Assembly: GCF_000342045.1 (NCBI RefSeq)
Contig: NZ_AONQ01000041.1
Coordinates: 1 to 40,857 of the forward strand
Direction: 5' to 3'
Length of the DNA stretch: 40,857 nucleotides
Source: Paramagnetospirillum caucaseum
Lineage (GTDB): Bacteria; Pseudomonadota; Alphaproteobacteria; Rhodospirillales; Magnetospirillaceae
Position numbers and translations under genes: made by a program. Shown one piece after another: positions 33,695-40,857 of the stretch; positions within the stretch are counted from its first letter, which is position 1, and every line of letters begins with the position of its first letter. Under the pieces are notes generated by a model. That model ran no database searches and was not told the DNA's origin. It worked only from the letters and a program-made list of their open reading frames with translations.

Positions 33695-35461
33695 TTACAC
33701 CAGAACCATGCCGTCTTGTTCCGAGCCCGGCTTGTCGCGGCCCTTGTCCTCCGGCCCCAGCACCATCTCGTTGTGGGCCATGCCGGGCATGATCATCGGG
33801 AAGACATTTTCCGAGGCGTCGGTGCGCAGTTCCAGGATCACCGGGCGGTCCACCGCGATCATCTCCTTGATGGCCTCGTCCACCTCGCCGGGCTTCTCGG
33901 CGCGCAGGCCGACGGCGCCGAACGCCTCGGCCAGCTTGACGAAGTCGGGGTGGTGGATCATGTGGCTCTCGGAATAGCGGCCGCCGTGGATCAGTTCCTG
34001 CCACTGGCGGACCATGCCGAGATACTGGTTGTTGAGGATGACGATCTTCACCGGCAGGCGGTGCTGCACCAGGGTGGCCATCTCCTGGATGTTCATCTGG
34101 ATCGAGGCCTCGCCGGCGATGTTGATGACCAGCGCCTCCGGGTGGGCCATCTGCACGCCCATGGCCGACGGCAGGCCGTAGCCCATGGTGCCCAGCCCGC
34201 CCGAGGTCAGCCAGTGGTGGGGCAGGTCGAACTTCAGGTGCTGGGCCGCCCACATCTGGTGCTGGCCCACCTCGGTGCAGAAATAGGGGTTGCGGTGGCG
34301 GGTCAGCTCGTACAGGCGCTGCACGGCGTATTGCGGCTTGATGATCTTGTTGGAATTCTCGAAGGACAGGCAGTCGCTGGCCCGCCACTGGTCGATCCTG
34401 GCCCACCAGGCCTTCAGCGCCTTTTCATCGATGCGGCACTGCTTGGCCTTCCACACCTTGATCATGTCTTCCAGGACATGGGCGCAATCGCCGACGATGG
34501 GCAGGTCGACCACCACGTTCTTGTTGATGGAGCTGGGGTCGATGTCCACATGGATCTTCTTGGACTTCGGGCTGAAGCCGTCCAGCTTGCCGGTGACGCG
34601 GTCATCGAAGCGGGCGCCGATGTTGATCATCAGGTCGCAATCGTGCATGGCCATGTTGGCCTCGACCGTGCCGTGCATGCCCAGCATGCCCAGGAACAGC
34701 GGGTCCGAGCCGGGGAAGGCGCCCAGGCCCATCAGGGTCAGGGTGCAAGGATACCCGGTCATGCGCACGAACTGGGTCAGCAGCTGGCAGGCCGCCGGGC
34801 CGGAATTGATCACGCCGCCGCCCACGTAGAACACCGGCCGCTTGGCGTGGGCGATCATCTCGACCGCCTTCTCGATGGCCTTGAGGTCGCCCTTGACCTG
34901 GGGCTTGTACTTGGACTTGACCTTGGACGGCGGCTGGTACTCGCCCTTGGCCTGGACCACGTCCTTGGGCAGGTCGATCAGCACCGGGCCGGGGCGGCCC
35001 GAGCGCGCCACGTGGAAGGCCTCGTGCACCGTCCGCGCCAGGTCGTTGACGTCCTTGACCAGGTAATTGTGCTTGGTGCACGGCCGGGTGATGCCGGTGA
35101 TGTCGGCTTCCTGGAAGGCGTCGTTGCCGATCAGGTGGGTGGGCACCTGCCCCGTCAGGCAGACCAGCGGCACCGAATCGCACTGGGCGTCGGCCAGACC
35201 GGTCACCGCGTTGGTGGCGCCGGGACCCGAGGTCACCAGCACGCAGCCCACCTTGCCGGTGGAGCGCGCATAGCCTTCGGCGGCATGCACGGCGGCCTGC
35301 TCGTGGCGGACCAGCACATGGCGCAGGCGGTTCTGCTTGAACAGCTCGTCGTAGATGGGCAGTACGGCGCCGCCGGGATACCCGAAAATGACCTCTACGC
35401 CCTGGTCGACCAGGGCCTTGAGGAGGATTTCCGCTCCGGTCAACGTATCGTGATGCACCAT
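33695..35461 (-). CDS. ilvB: Acetolactate synthase large subunit
   Basis: Thiamine-diphosphate enzyme joining two pyruvates (or pyruvate and 2-oxobutyrate). 588 residues when begun at the MVHHDTLTG Met, which has an AAGGTG ribosome site; the frame extends further but not in a conserved way. Catalytic Glu lies in VRHEQAAVHAAEGYARS; FAD/pyruvate region is PVLIDLPKDVVQ. The ThDP motif, commonly GDGSF in acetolactate synthases, reads GEASI here (NIAGEASIQMNIQEMATL), a variant I associate with alphaproteobacterial enzymes. The promoter is inside the 3' end of miaA. Confidence 0.97.
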   Translation of the reverse strand: MVHHDTLTGAEILLKALVDQGVEVIFGYPGGAVLPIYDELFKQNRLRHVLVRHEQAAVHAAEGYARSTGKVGCVLVTSGPGATNAVTGLADAQCDSVPLVCLTGQVPTHLIGNDAFQEADITGITRPCTKHNYLVKDVNDLARTVHEAFHVARSGRPGPVLIDLPKDVVQAKGEYQPPSKVKSKYKPQVKGDLKAIEKAVEMIAHAKRPVFYVGGGVINSGPAACQLLTQFVRMTGYPCTLTLMGLGAFPGSDPLFLGMLGMHGTVEANMAMHDCDLMINIGARFDDRVTGKLDGFSPKSKKIHVDIDPSSINKNVVVDLPIVGDCAHVLEDMIKVWKAKQCRIDEKALKAWWARIDQWRASDCLSFENSNKIIKPQYAVQRLYELTRHRNPYFCTEVGQHQMWAAQHLKFDLPHHWLTSGGLGTMGYGLPSAMGVQMAHPEALVINIAGEASIQMNIQEMATLVQHRLPVKIVILNNQYLGMVRQWQELIHGGRYSESHMIHHPDFVKLAEAFGAVGLRAEKPGEVDEAIKEMIAVDRPVILELRTDASENVFPMIMPGMAHNEMVLGPEDKGRDKPGSEQDGMVLV

Positions 35462-35541
35462 CTCAGCACCTTGTCTGTCATGTCGTTGTCGCCCGCCGGA
35501 AAGGCAGGCAAGCGCGCTGCTGCACTGCGGCGCGGGCGGAC

Positions 35542-35570
35542 AACCTAGCGGCATGTCCTCATGGGGTCAA
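35542..35570 (-). promoter_or_regulatory. ilvBNC promoter
   Basis: On the minus strand TTGACC (35570-35565) and TAGGTT (35547-35542) are separated by exactly 17 bases; this is the typical alphaproteobacterial housekeeping promoter shape. Transcription would begin near 35535, giving a leader of about 75 bases before ilvB. The -35 lies within the last codons of miaA. Confidence 0.72.
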
Positions 35571-36497
35571 GAGGTGTTGGCGAATTTTCAGAAAGATTGT
35601 GGCTATTAAACTTTCCGAAAATTGCTCTGAGACGGTGACGGACGCATTGATCTGGTGGCGGAACCAGGTGGATTGGCGCTTGGCGTAGTTGCGGGTGGCC
35701 TGTTGCCCGGCGGCGATGGCGGCGTCCAGGTCCAGTCCGCCCTCCAGATGGGCGGCCAGTTCGCGGCGTCCCAGGGCCTTGGCGATGGGCAAATCCGGGC
35801 CGAGGCGCAGGGCCTCGAAGGCGCGGACCTCGTCCAGGGCGCCGGCCGCCATCATGGCGCGGAAGCGGGACTCGCACTGGGCGTAGAGGCGCGGCCGCTC
35901 GGGGTCGAGGACGATGGTCAGCCAGCTGGCCGCCACGCCGCCGGCGCGCGGCTCGGCCTGCCAGACGGCCAGGGAGCGGCCGGTGGCGTCCAGCACCTCC
36001 CAGGCGCGGGCCAGCCGTTGGGAATTGCCGGGATCGAGCCTGGCCGCCATCTCCGGGTCGCGTTTGGCCAGCAGGTCGTGAAAGGCGGCGTTGCCCATCT
36101 CCGCCAGCCGCGCCCTGGCTTGCGCCCGGATATTCTCGGGGATGTCGGGAATCGGGGATAGGCCCTCCATCACCGCCCTGAGGTAAAGGCCGGTGCCGCC
36201 GGCGAGGATGGGCAGCCTGCCTTCCGCCCAGGCGGCCTCCATCTCCGTCGCGGCCAACGCCCCCCAGCGTGCCGCCGAACAGACCTCGCCGGGCGGCAGT
36301 ACGCCATAGAGGCGGTGCGGCGCCCGCGCCATGTCCTCGTCCGAGGGCCGCGCGGTGAGCAGCGGCAGGGCGTCGTAGACCTGCATGGAATCGGCGTTGA
36401 TCACCACGCCGCCGAATTCGCGGGCGACCTTGAGCGCAAGGCCGGACTTGCCCGACGCGGTGGGGCCGGCGATGACCAGGGCGGGGCGCAGGGTCAT
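35559..36497 (-). CDS. miaA: tRNA dimethylallyltransferase
   Basis: Adds the dimethylallyl group to A37 of tRNAs reading U-starting codons. 312 residues. P-loop VIAGPTASGKSGLALKVA, substrate motif VVINADSMQVYDALPLLTARP, LAGGTGLYLRAVMEG, and the late ATRNYAKRQSTWFRHQ are present. After this last motif, where the protein often ends soon, comes an unusual 26-residue tail (VTVSEQFSESLIATIFLKIRQ...) encoded by an AT-rich inverted repeat. The stop region carries the ilvB promoter. The nucleotidyltransferase gene ends 10 bases upstream. Confidence 0.95.
   Translation of the reverse strand: MTLRPALVIAGPTASGKSGLALKVAREFGGVVINADSMQVYDALPLLTARPSDEDMARAPHRLYGVLPPGEVCSAARWGALAATEMEAAWAEGRLPILAGGTGLYLRAVMEGLSPIPDIPENIRAQARARLAEMGNAAFHDLLAKRDPEMAARLDPGNSQRLARAWEVLDATGRSLAVWQAEPRAGGVAASWLTIVLDPERPRLYAQCESRFRAMMAAGALDEVRAFEALRLGPDLPIAKALGRRELAAHLEGGLDLDAAIAAGQQATRNYAKRQSTWFRHQINASVTVSEQFSESLIATIFLKIRQHLLTP
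35583..35623. repeat. AT-rich inverted repeat inside the 3' end of miaA
   Basis: Arms AATTTTCAGAAAG (35583-35595) and CTTTCCGAAAATT (35611-35623) match at 12 of 13 bases around a 15-base loop. The AT content is far above the surroundings and the segment encodes the non-conserved MiaA tail. It may be an inserted palindromic element, or an upstream element or regulator site for the ilvB promoter just downstream. Confidence 0.55.
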
Positions 36498-36507
36498 GCC
36501 CGTGCGT

Positions 36508-36741
36508 TCATAGCGGCTTGGCCTCGCTCAGGACTTCGTCGCGGATCACGTAATGGAGACTCTCGTCATCGACCACGTCCACCAGGGAACGGTCGTCCTC
36601 CACGTGGACGAGGAGGTCGATGTCGCGGCCGTCGCCGCGCGCCACCGAGCCGAACACCCGCACGTTGACCGCCCCGTGCAGGGCGGCCAGCCGCAGGATC
36701 TCCTCGCGCTTTTCTTCCAGCAGGGTGCGGGCCGATGCCAT
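36508..36741 (-). CDS. MntA-like minimal nucleotidyltransferase, shortened, without HepT partner
   Basis: A 77-residue protein of the polymerase-beta-like (MNT) family. The signature VRVFGSVARGDGRDIDLLVHVE holds the first two catalytic Asp, and the end (VDVVDDESLHYVIRDEVLSEAKPL) matches the usual MntA C-terminus with the third Asp. Compared with typical ~95-100-residue members, the helix between 'RSLVDL' and 'VDVV' seems to be missing (RSLVDVVDDE is read straight through), and the loop between GSVARG and DID is also short. In mntA-hepT toxin-antitoxin pairs a HEPN gene adjoins; here the neighbours are nnrS (20 bases upstream) and miaA (10 bases downstream). Good GGAGG ribosome site. Confidence 0.75.
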   Translation of the reverse strand: MASARTLLEEKREEILRLAALHGAVNVRVFGSVARGDGRDIDLLVHVEDDRSLVDVVDDESLHYVIRDEVLSEAKPL

Positions 36742-36761
36742 CCAGGTGCCTCCGGCGCCGA

Positions 36762-37901
36762 TTATAGTGCAGGCGGCGGCTTTCTCCACCCCCGCGCCAT
36801 GGTCCACGCCACCAGGGCGAAGGACGCCGACCACAGGGCCATGGAGGCGGGAATCAGGATTTCCGGCATCAGCGCGGCGGCGGTGCGCAGGTCGGCGCCG
36901 CCCACCAGCAGCACGGCGACGACGATGCCGGCGCGCGGCCACTGGCCCACCCGGCGCTCGCGGATGGCGTCGATGCGCAGCATCATGGCGGCGGTGACCA
37001 CCCCCATGCCGCCGATGGTGGCCAAATGCAGCGCGTCGGTGGACGGCCCGATGCCCAGCCGGTCCGAGGCGGCGGCGGCGATCAGCCCGAGGGCCAGCAG
37101 GGCGTGGCCCACCTGGAGCGGCCCCAGTGAGGAATCCGACAGCGCCAGGAGCGGCCGCCAGCTCCTCTGGCGCCACAGCCCGGCCAGCCCGGCCAGAGCC
37201 ATGGCCCCGAAGGTGGGCAGGCCCAGGGCCTGGGTGACGGCCTCGGCGGTCATGCCGAGCACGCACAGCCATTCCGCCCAGGGCCGGTTGCGATCGAACA
37301 GCTCTCGCGCCTCCTCCTTGCGCACCAGCCCGGCCATGCCGGCGGGGATCACCCGCCCGCCCATCACCAGGATCATCAGCGCCACCAGGCAGAAGGCCAT
37401 CATCACGCCCCGGCGCTCGGCCCCGTCGACCAGCCCCATGCGCCCGGCCTGGTACAGGGCCTCGGCCACGGCAAAGGCGGCGATGGCCGGGGCGAACACC
37501 ATGTTGTGGCCCAGTTTGGCGGCTTTCAGGAACGGCCAGCCGCCCAGGGCGAACAGGGCGATGGGATAGGCCAGCGACAGGGCCAGCCCGGCCTCGCCGC
37601 CGATTCCCGCCCAGGCGCCGATGCGCGCCGCCACCCAGGCCAGCAGGGCCAGGGCGAGCCGGAGGCGGGTGACCTTGGTGAACAGATAGCCGCCCAGCAC
37701 GGCGGCCGCGAAGCCCAGCAGCATCTCGTGGGCATGGCGGGCCACCGGGTCGCAGCCGTTGCAGCCGGGCAGCAACCCCGCCCATTCCGCCACCCACAGG
37801 GGCACCGACAGGGCGGCGTAAAGGCTGGCGGCCAGGAAGAACGGCCGGTGCGCCTTGGGAAAGCGGCCCGAGCGGGGCAGGGGAGCGGCGGCCCCGGTCA
37901 T
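36762..37901 (-). CDS. nnrS: NnrS family membrane protein
   Basis: Heme- and copper-containing membrane protein family linked to nitric oxide tolerance and denitrification. 379 residues, about twelve hydrophobic helices. Family marks are HRPFFLAASLYAALSVPLW at the start, the conserved VARHAHEMLLGFAAAVLGGYLFT, GHNMVFAPAIAAF, and HLATIGGMGVVTAAMMLRI. Nine bases after the lipoprotein gene and 20 before the nucleotidyltransferase gene, so they probably share a transcript. No FNR-type box is seen directly upstream. Confidence 0.92.
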   Translation of the reverse strand: MTGAAAPLPRSGRFPKAHRPFFLAASLYAALSVPLWVAEWAGLLPGCNGCDPVARHAHEMLLGFAAAVLGGYLFTKVTRLRLALALLAWVAARIGAWAGIGGEAGLALSLAYPIALFALGGWPFLKAAKLGHNMVFAPAIAAFAVAEALYQAGRMGLVDGAERRGVMMAFCLVALMILVMGGRVIPAGMAGLVRKEEARELFDRNRPWAEWLCVLGMTAEAVTQALGLPTFGAMALAGLAGLWRQRSWRPLLALSDSSLGPLQVGHALLALGLIAAAASDRLGIGPSTDALHLATIGGMGVVTAAMMLRIDAIRERRVGQWPRAGIVVAVLLVGGADLRTAAALMPEILIPASMALWSASFALVAWTMARGWRKPPPAL

Positions 37902-37910
37902 CGGCTCATC

Positions 37911-38540
37911 CTATTGCCAGGCGGGGATCGGCCCCAGCGACCGGAGCCATTCCTCGGCGGCCTTGGGGTGGGGATCGCGGAAGCCCTGGCCGGCCAGCCG
38001 GGCCAGATTGGGCGAGGACAGCAATTCGTCCAGCGGTTTCTTCAGGCACTGGGCGTAACCCGGCCCGACATCGCTCTGGTAGTCGGTCTTCACCGGCGAT
38101 TCCCAGCGCGCCACGAAATTGCCCAGCGGCACCCCGTCGGCGGTCCAGGCGTCGATGCCGCAGCCGATCTTCAGGGTGGTGTCCTGCTTGCTCCAGCTGG
38201 GGCGGCCGATGAGGCGGACGACGATGTGGGGACGGATGGAGGGGTCGTTGACCGCCACCTGCCTGAAGCCCTTGGTCAGCAGGGCCTGGGCGGTCTCGGC
38301 CAGGATGCGGCCGTCCAGCACCTTGGTTTCCTCGGACTGGTAGCGGCTGATCTGGATGGACATCTTCCGCTTCAGGTCGTTCTCGCCCATGTAGATCATC
38401 ACGCGGGCGTTGAAGGGCAGGGCGACGCCGGGCACCGGCGCCGGATCGACGCTGGCGGCGGGCGGCAGGCCCGAGGCGCAGCCGGCCACCAGCAGCGCCG
38501 CCAGGGCCGCCCCGATCCAATTGCGTCCAGCCATGCTCAT
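37911..38540 (-). CDS. Lipoprotein of unknown function
   Basis: A 209-residue protein with a lipoprotein signal peptide ending in the lipobox LVAGCAS, so an outer or inner membrane lipoprotein facing the periplasm. The mature part has RVMIYMGENDLKRKMSIQISRYQSEE, a DxR-like VVRLIGRPSWSKQDTTLKIGC and a C-terminal basic/Pro stretch; I recognise no named family. The ATG at 38540 follows GAGGATC. It lies 11 bases downstream of the large TPR-like protein gene, so the two products may act together in the envelope. Confidence 0.7.
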   Translation of the reverse strand: MSMAGRNWIGAALAALLVAGCASGLPPAASVDPAPVPGVALPFNARVMIYMGENDLKRKMSIQISRYQSEETKVLDGRILAETAQALLTKGFRQVAVNDPSIRPHIVVRLIGRPSWSKQDTTLKIGCGIDAWTADGVPLGNFVARWESPVKTDYQSDVGPGYAQCLKKPLDELLSSPNLARLAGQGFRDPHPKAAEEWLRSLGPIPAWQ

Positions 38541-38551
38541 GATCCTCTTCC

Positions 38552-40857
38552 TCAGTTGATGGACGACAGCCCTTGAGCCTTCACCCGCTTCTGCCACTCG
38601 CCCATGAAGGTCTGGAAGTCCTGGACTTGCTTGATCTTGTCGCCCAGCCGGCGGTAGTCGATGATGCCGCGCTCGGGCTCGCTGGTCAGCAGGTCGAAGG
38701 CCTCGCGCCATTCGGTGGGGGCCATCAGGGCGCCGTAGGTGCGCCGCAGCCGGGTCAGACCGCGCTCGTCCTTGGCGAGCGTCATGGCGGTGGCGGTGTC
38801 GAGCAGGCGGCGTGCCGTCGCCGGGTCGAGCGGGCGGTTGCCGATGGGCTTGACGATGGTCGATTCCAGGGCGGCGGCGGCCTCGGGCCAGCGCTTGAGC
38901 TTCCAGTTGATATCGCCCCTGAGGCGGTTGGCCTCCTCGCCCTGGTCGTTGATGATCAGGGCCAGCGCCTCGGCCGAGCGGCCGAGATCGGTCAGGGCCT
39001 GCACCCGGATATAGCGGCGCCGGGCGGCGAGGTCGGTGGGGATTTCCGGCGCCTCGCTGGCTTCCAGCGCTTCCAGGGCCAGGCTGGGCCGGCGGTCCGA
39101 CAGGTTGAGGAAGGCCAGCCGGGTGCCGACCCGGACCTTGTCCAGGCCAGACAGGCGGAATTCCACCTGATGGCGCAGCAATTCTCCTGCCCGCTCCAGC
39201 AGGTCCACCCCGGCCAGACGGTCGGCCAGGCGGCGGATCATCTCGTCGCCCTTGGTGCCCGAGGGCGTCAGTTCCTGGAACTCGTCATACAGGCCGATGG
39301 CCACCACCGGAGCCAGCTTGTCTGCCTCGCCGACCAGGAACAGGCGGTTGAAAGTGTCGCTCATCTCCTCCTGGACCTTGCCGATATCGGGATTGTCGGG
39401 ATAATTGGCGACCAGGGAGTGCATGGAGCGCAGGCCCTCGCCATAGCGGCCCGCCGCGATCTGCAACTGGCCCAGGCGCTTCATCAGCTGATATTCGAAG
39501 TCCTCGCCGCGCCAGGCGAAGCGCAGCTTTTCCAGGTCGCGGATGGCTTCGGTCGGACTCATCTTGTTGAGCTTGAGCATCAGTTCGACGCGGTCGCGGG
39601 CGGCATAGGCGCGGTCGGGGCGGCTCTCGCTGGCCTCGGCGTCGCGGTAGCGCGAGATGGTGGTGTCCCACTGCTTGCCCGCCTGGGCGGCCATGCCCGA
39701 CAGATAGGCCAGCTTGCCGACGTCGCGGCGCGACAGGCCGGGACCCATCATGGCGTCGACGATGCGCGCTGCTCCCTTGGAATCGCCCGCCCTGGCCACG
39801 GTCTTGGCGGCGACCTCGCCGATGGCGATGCGCAGGTTGCGCGGCCAGCCCTTGATGTCCTCGGGCGCCAGGCGCAGCACCAGAGCGTGCTTGTTGGGAT
39901 CGGGCAGCGAGCGGGCCGAGGCGGCGGCCAGGAACAGCTGCACCCGGGCGTCGCCCTTCAGCGCCGGGGTGGACAGATCGACGATGGCGTCGGCGTCGCG
40001 GCCCATCAGGAAGCTGGCGGCGCCGCGCACCGCGCGGAAGGGGGGCGTGTCGACAATCAGCGGGTCCACCGCCGCCATCACCCGCAATTCGCCCAGGGCC
40101 TCGGCCCCGAAGCCGTTGGCCAGGTAGTGGCGCGCGATCTCCATGCGCTGGGCGTTCTTCTCGTCGGGCCGCACATGGGCCAGGCGGCTGATCAGCTTGC
40201 GGTGGTCGTCCACGAACTTGTCGTTGCCGCCGCGCAGCCACTTGCTGATGTCCAGCGGGCCGGTGGCCATCACGTCGGCGCCCACATTGCCGTCGGTGGC
40301 CACCTTGCCGCCGCCGCCGGTGGCGCCCTCGGCGGCCAGCATGGGCGACAGGAACAGGCCGCCGGGCTGGCTGATCTCCACCTGCTCGCGGTTGGTGTCC
40401 AGGCGGACGGTGTCGCCGCGCGGGATCATGGCGATGCCCTGGGCGGTGGGCAGCAGTTCCGCCCCGGGATATTCGCGGCCGATGCGCACGCCGGCGCCGA
40501 TGGCCGGCACCGTCACCACATGGATCGAATCGCCCACTTCCGGGTCGCGCAGGATCATGGGCTGCGAGCCGTCGGTGGCCCTGATCACCACGCGGCCGCG
40601 TTCCTGGAAATCCATCTGGGTGGCGACGTCGAAGCCGGCCTTGGGGGCGATGGGCTGCTCGTGGATGTCCAGCACCCACAGTTGGCCTTCCTTGCGGACC
40701 GAGGGGTTGAAGCCCGGGCGGGTGATCATGCGCACGGCGGTGCCCTTGAAGCCCTGGACCTGCTCCACATGCAGCACCACGTCGCCGCCGGTGCGCTTCA
40801 GCAGCTTGGCGTCCATCTCGGCCTTGAGGTCGAACACCGCCCACAGCCAGCCGGAGC
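38552..40857 (-). CDS. Large repeat-rich (TPR-like) protein, N-terminus outside the window
   Basis: At least 768 residues; the frame is open through the window edge (SGWLWAVFDLKAEMD precedes the GTG at 40837), so the start lies outside. The first ~160 visible residues are beta-rich (VQGFKGTAVRMITRPGF, QLWVLDIHEQ, RGRVVIRATDGSQPMIL), then a Gly-rich linker (TGGGGKVATDGNVGADV), then some 550 residues of helical pairs of TPR type (AQRMEIARHYLANGFGAEALGEL, LGQLQIAAGRYGEGLRSMHSLVANYPDNPDIG, ALTDLGRSAEALALI). The function is unknown; a periplasmic scaffold is likely given the lipoprotein neighbour. Confidence 0.65.
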   Translation of the reverse strand, partial: SGWLWAVFDLKAEMDAKLLKRTGGDVVLHVEQVQGFKGTAVRMITRPGFNPSVRKEGQLWVLDIHEQPIAPKAGFDVATQMDFQERGRVVIRATDGSQPMILRDPEVGDSIHVVTVPAIGAGVRIGREYPGAELLPTAQGIAMIPRGDTVRLDTNREQVEISQPGGLFLSPMLAAEGATGGGGKVATDGNVGADVMATGPLDISKWLRGGNDKFVDDHRKLISRLAHVRPDEKNAQRMEIARHYLANGFGAEALGELRVMAAVDPLIVDTPPFRAVRGAASFLMGRDADAIVDLSTPALKGDARVQLFLAAASARSLPDPNKHALVLRLAPEDIKGWPRNLRIAIGEVAAKTVARAGDSKGAARIVDAMMGPGLSRRDVGKLAYLSGMAAQAGKQWDTTISRYRDAEASESRPDRAYAARDRVELMLKLNKMSPTEAIRDLEKLRFAWRGEDFEYQLMKRLGQLQIAAGRYGEGLRSMHSLVANYPDNPDIGKVQEEMSDTFNRLFLVGEADKLAPVVAIGLYDEFQELTPSGTKGDEMIRRLADRLAGVDLLERAGELLRHQVEFRLSGLDKVRVGTRLAFLNLSDRRPSLALEALEASEAPEIPTDLAARRRYIRVQALTDLGRSAEALALIINDQGEEANRLRGDINWKLKRWPEAAAALESTIVKPIGNRPLDPATARRLLDTATAMTLAKDERGLTRLRRTYGALMAPTEWREAFDLLTSEPERGIIDYRRLGDKIKQVQDFQTFMGEWQKRVKAQGLSSIN

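Noticed and set aside
35422-35480. Thirteen-codon frame (MTDKVLRWCITIR) in the ilvB leader as an attenuation peptide
   Set aside because: It overlaps the ilvB start and there is no hairpin with T-run after it, so attenuation is not supported.

Overview
The window is GC-rich chromosomal DNA from an alphaproteobacterium. Gene order, protein style and Rhodospirillales-type paralogues fit Magnetospirillum or a close relative; that assignment is from recognition, not a search. I see no rRNA, tRNA, CRISPR array, insertion sequence or prophage. Most genes are housekeeping genes in short operons, mixed with small accessory genes that carry recognisable regulatory sites.

Left part (1-14057): an LptF-type LPS exporter subunit; a threonylcarbamoyl-AMP synthase joined to a D-2-hydroxyacid-type FAD dehydrogenase through a 35-codon ORF lying in a small repeat; an orphan BrnA-type antitoxin behind its own AT-rich promoter; a DUF2325 coiled-coil protein with a Fur-like box; a hemerythrin-like protein; a GNAT acetyltransferase with a strong palindromic operator; alaS with a 15-bp terminator stem; a DUF2249 / membrane cytochrome c' / degenerate SNase-like cluster behind an exactly spaced class II FNR-type promoter; a secreted unknown protein; a GT4 glycosyltransferase; and murI.

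Centre (14115-22135): the most interesting part is a tightly coupled six-gene operon behind a good sigma70 promoter. It encodes three membrane sensors with similar layout. The first has no output domain, the second is fused to an MFS transporter, and the third is fused to a SpoIIE/PP2C phosphatase plus an RsbW-like HATPase. With them are a PF04392-type substrate-binding protein without permease or ATPase, a formyltransferase-fold enzyme, and a STAS antagonist. It reads as a self-contained partner-switching signalling system joined to transport and a small-molecule enzyme. I know of no characterised equivalent.

Right part: a small helical protein with a terminator; the cell-shape operon mreB-mreC-mreD-mrdA-rodA (minus strand); leuA with GTGAAAC repeats upstream; an unrecognised 401-residue protein; a DUF2461 protein; the branched-chain genes ilvB-ilvN-ilvC with a clear promoter inside the 3' end of miaA; miaA itself; a shortened MntA-like nucleotidyltransferase; nnrS; a lipoprotein; and a large unknown protein cut by the window end.
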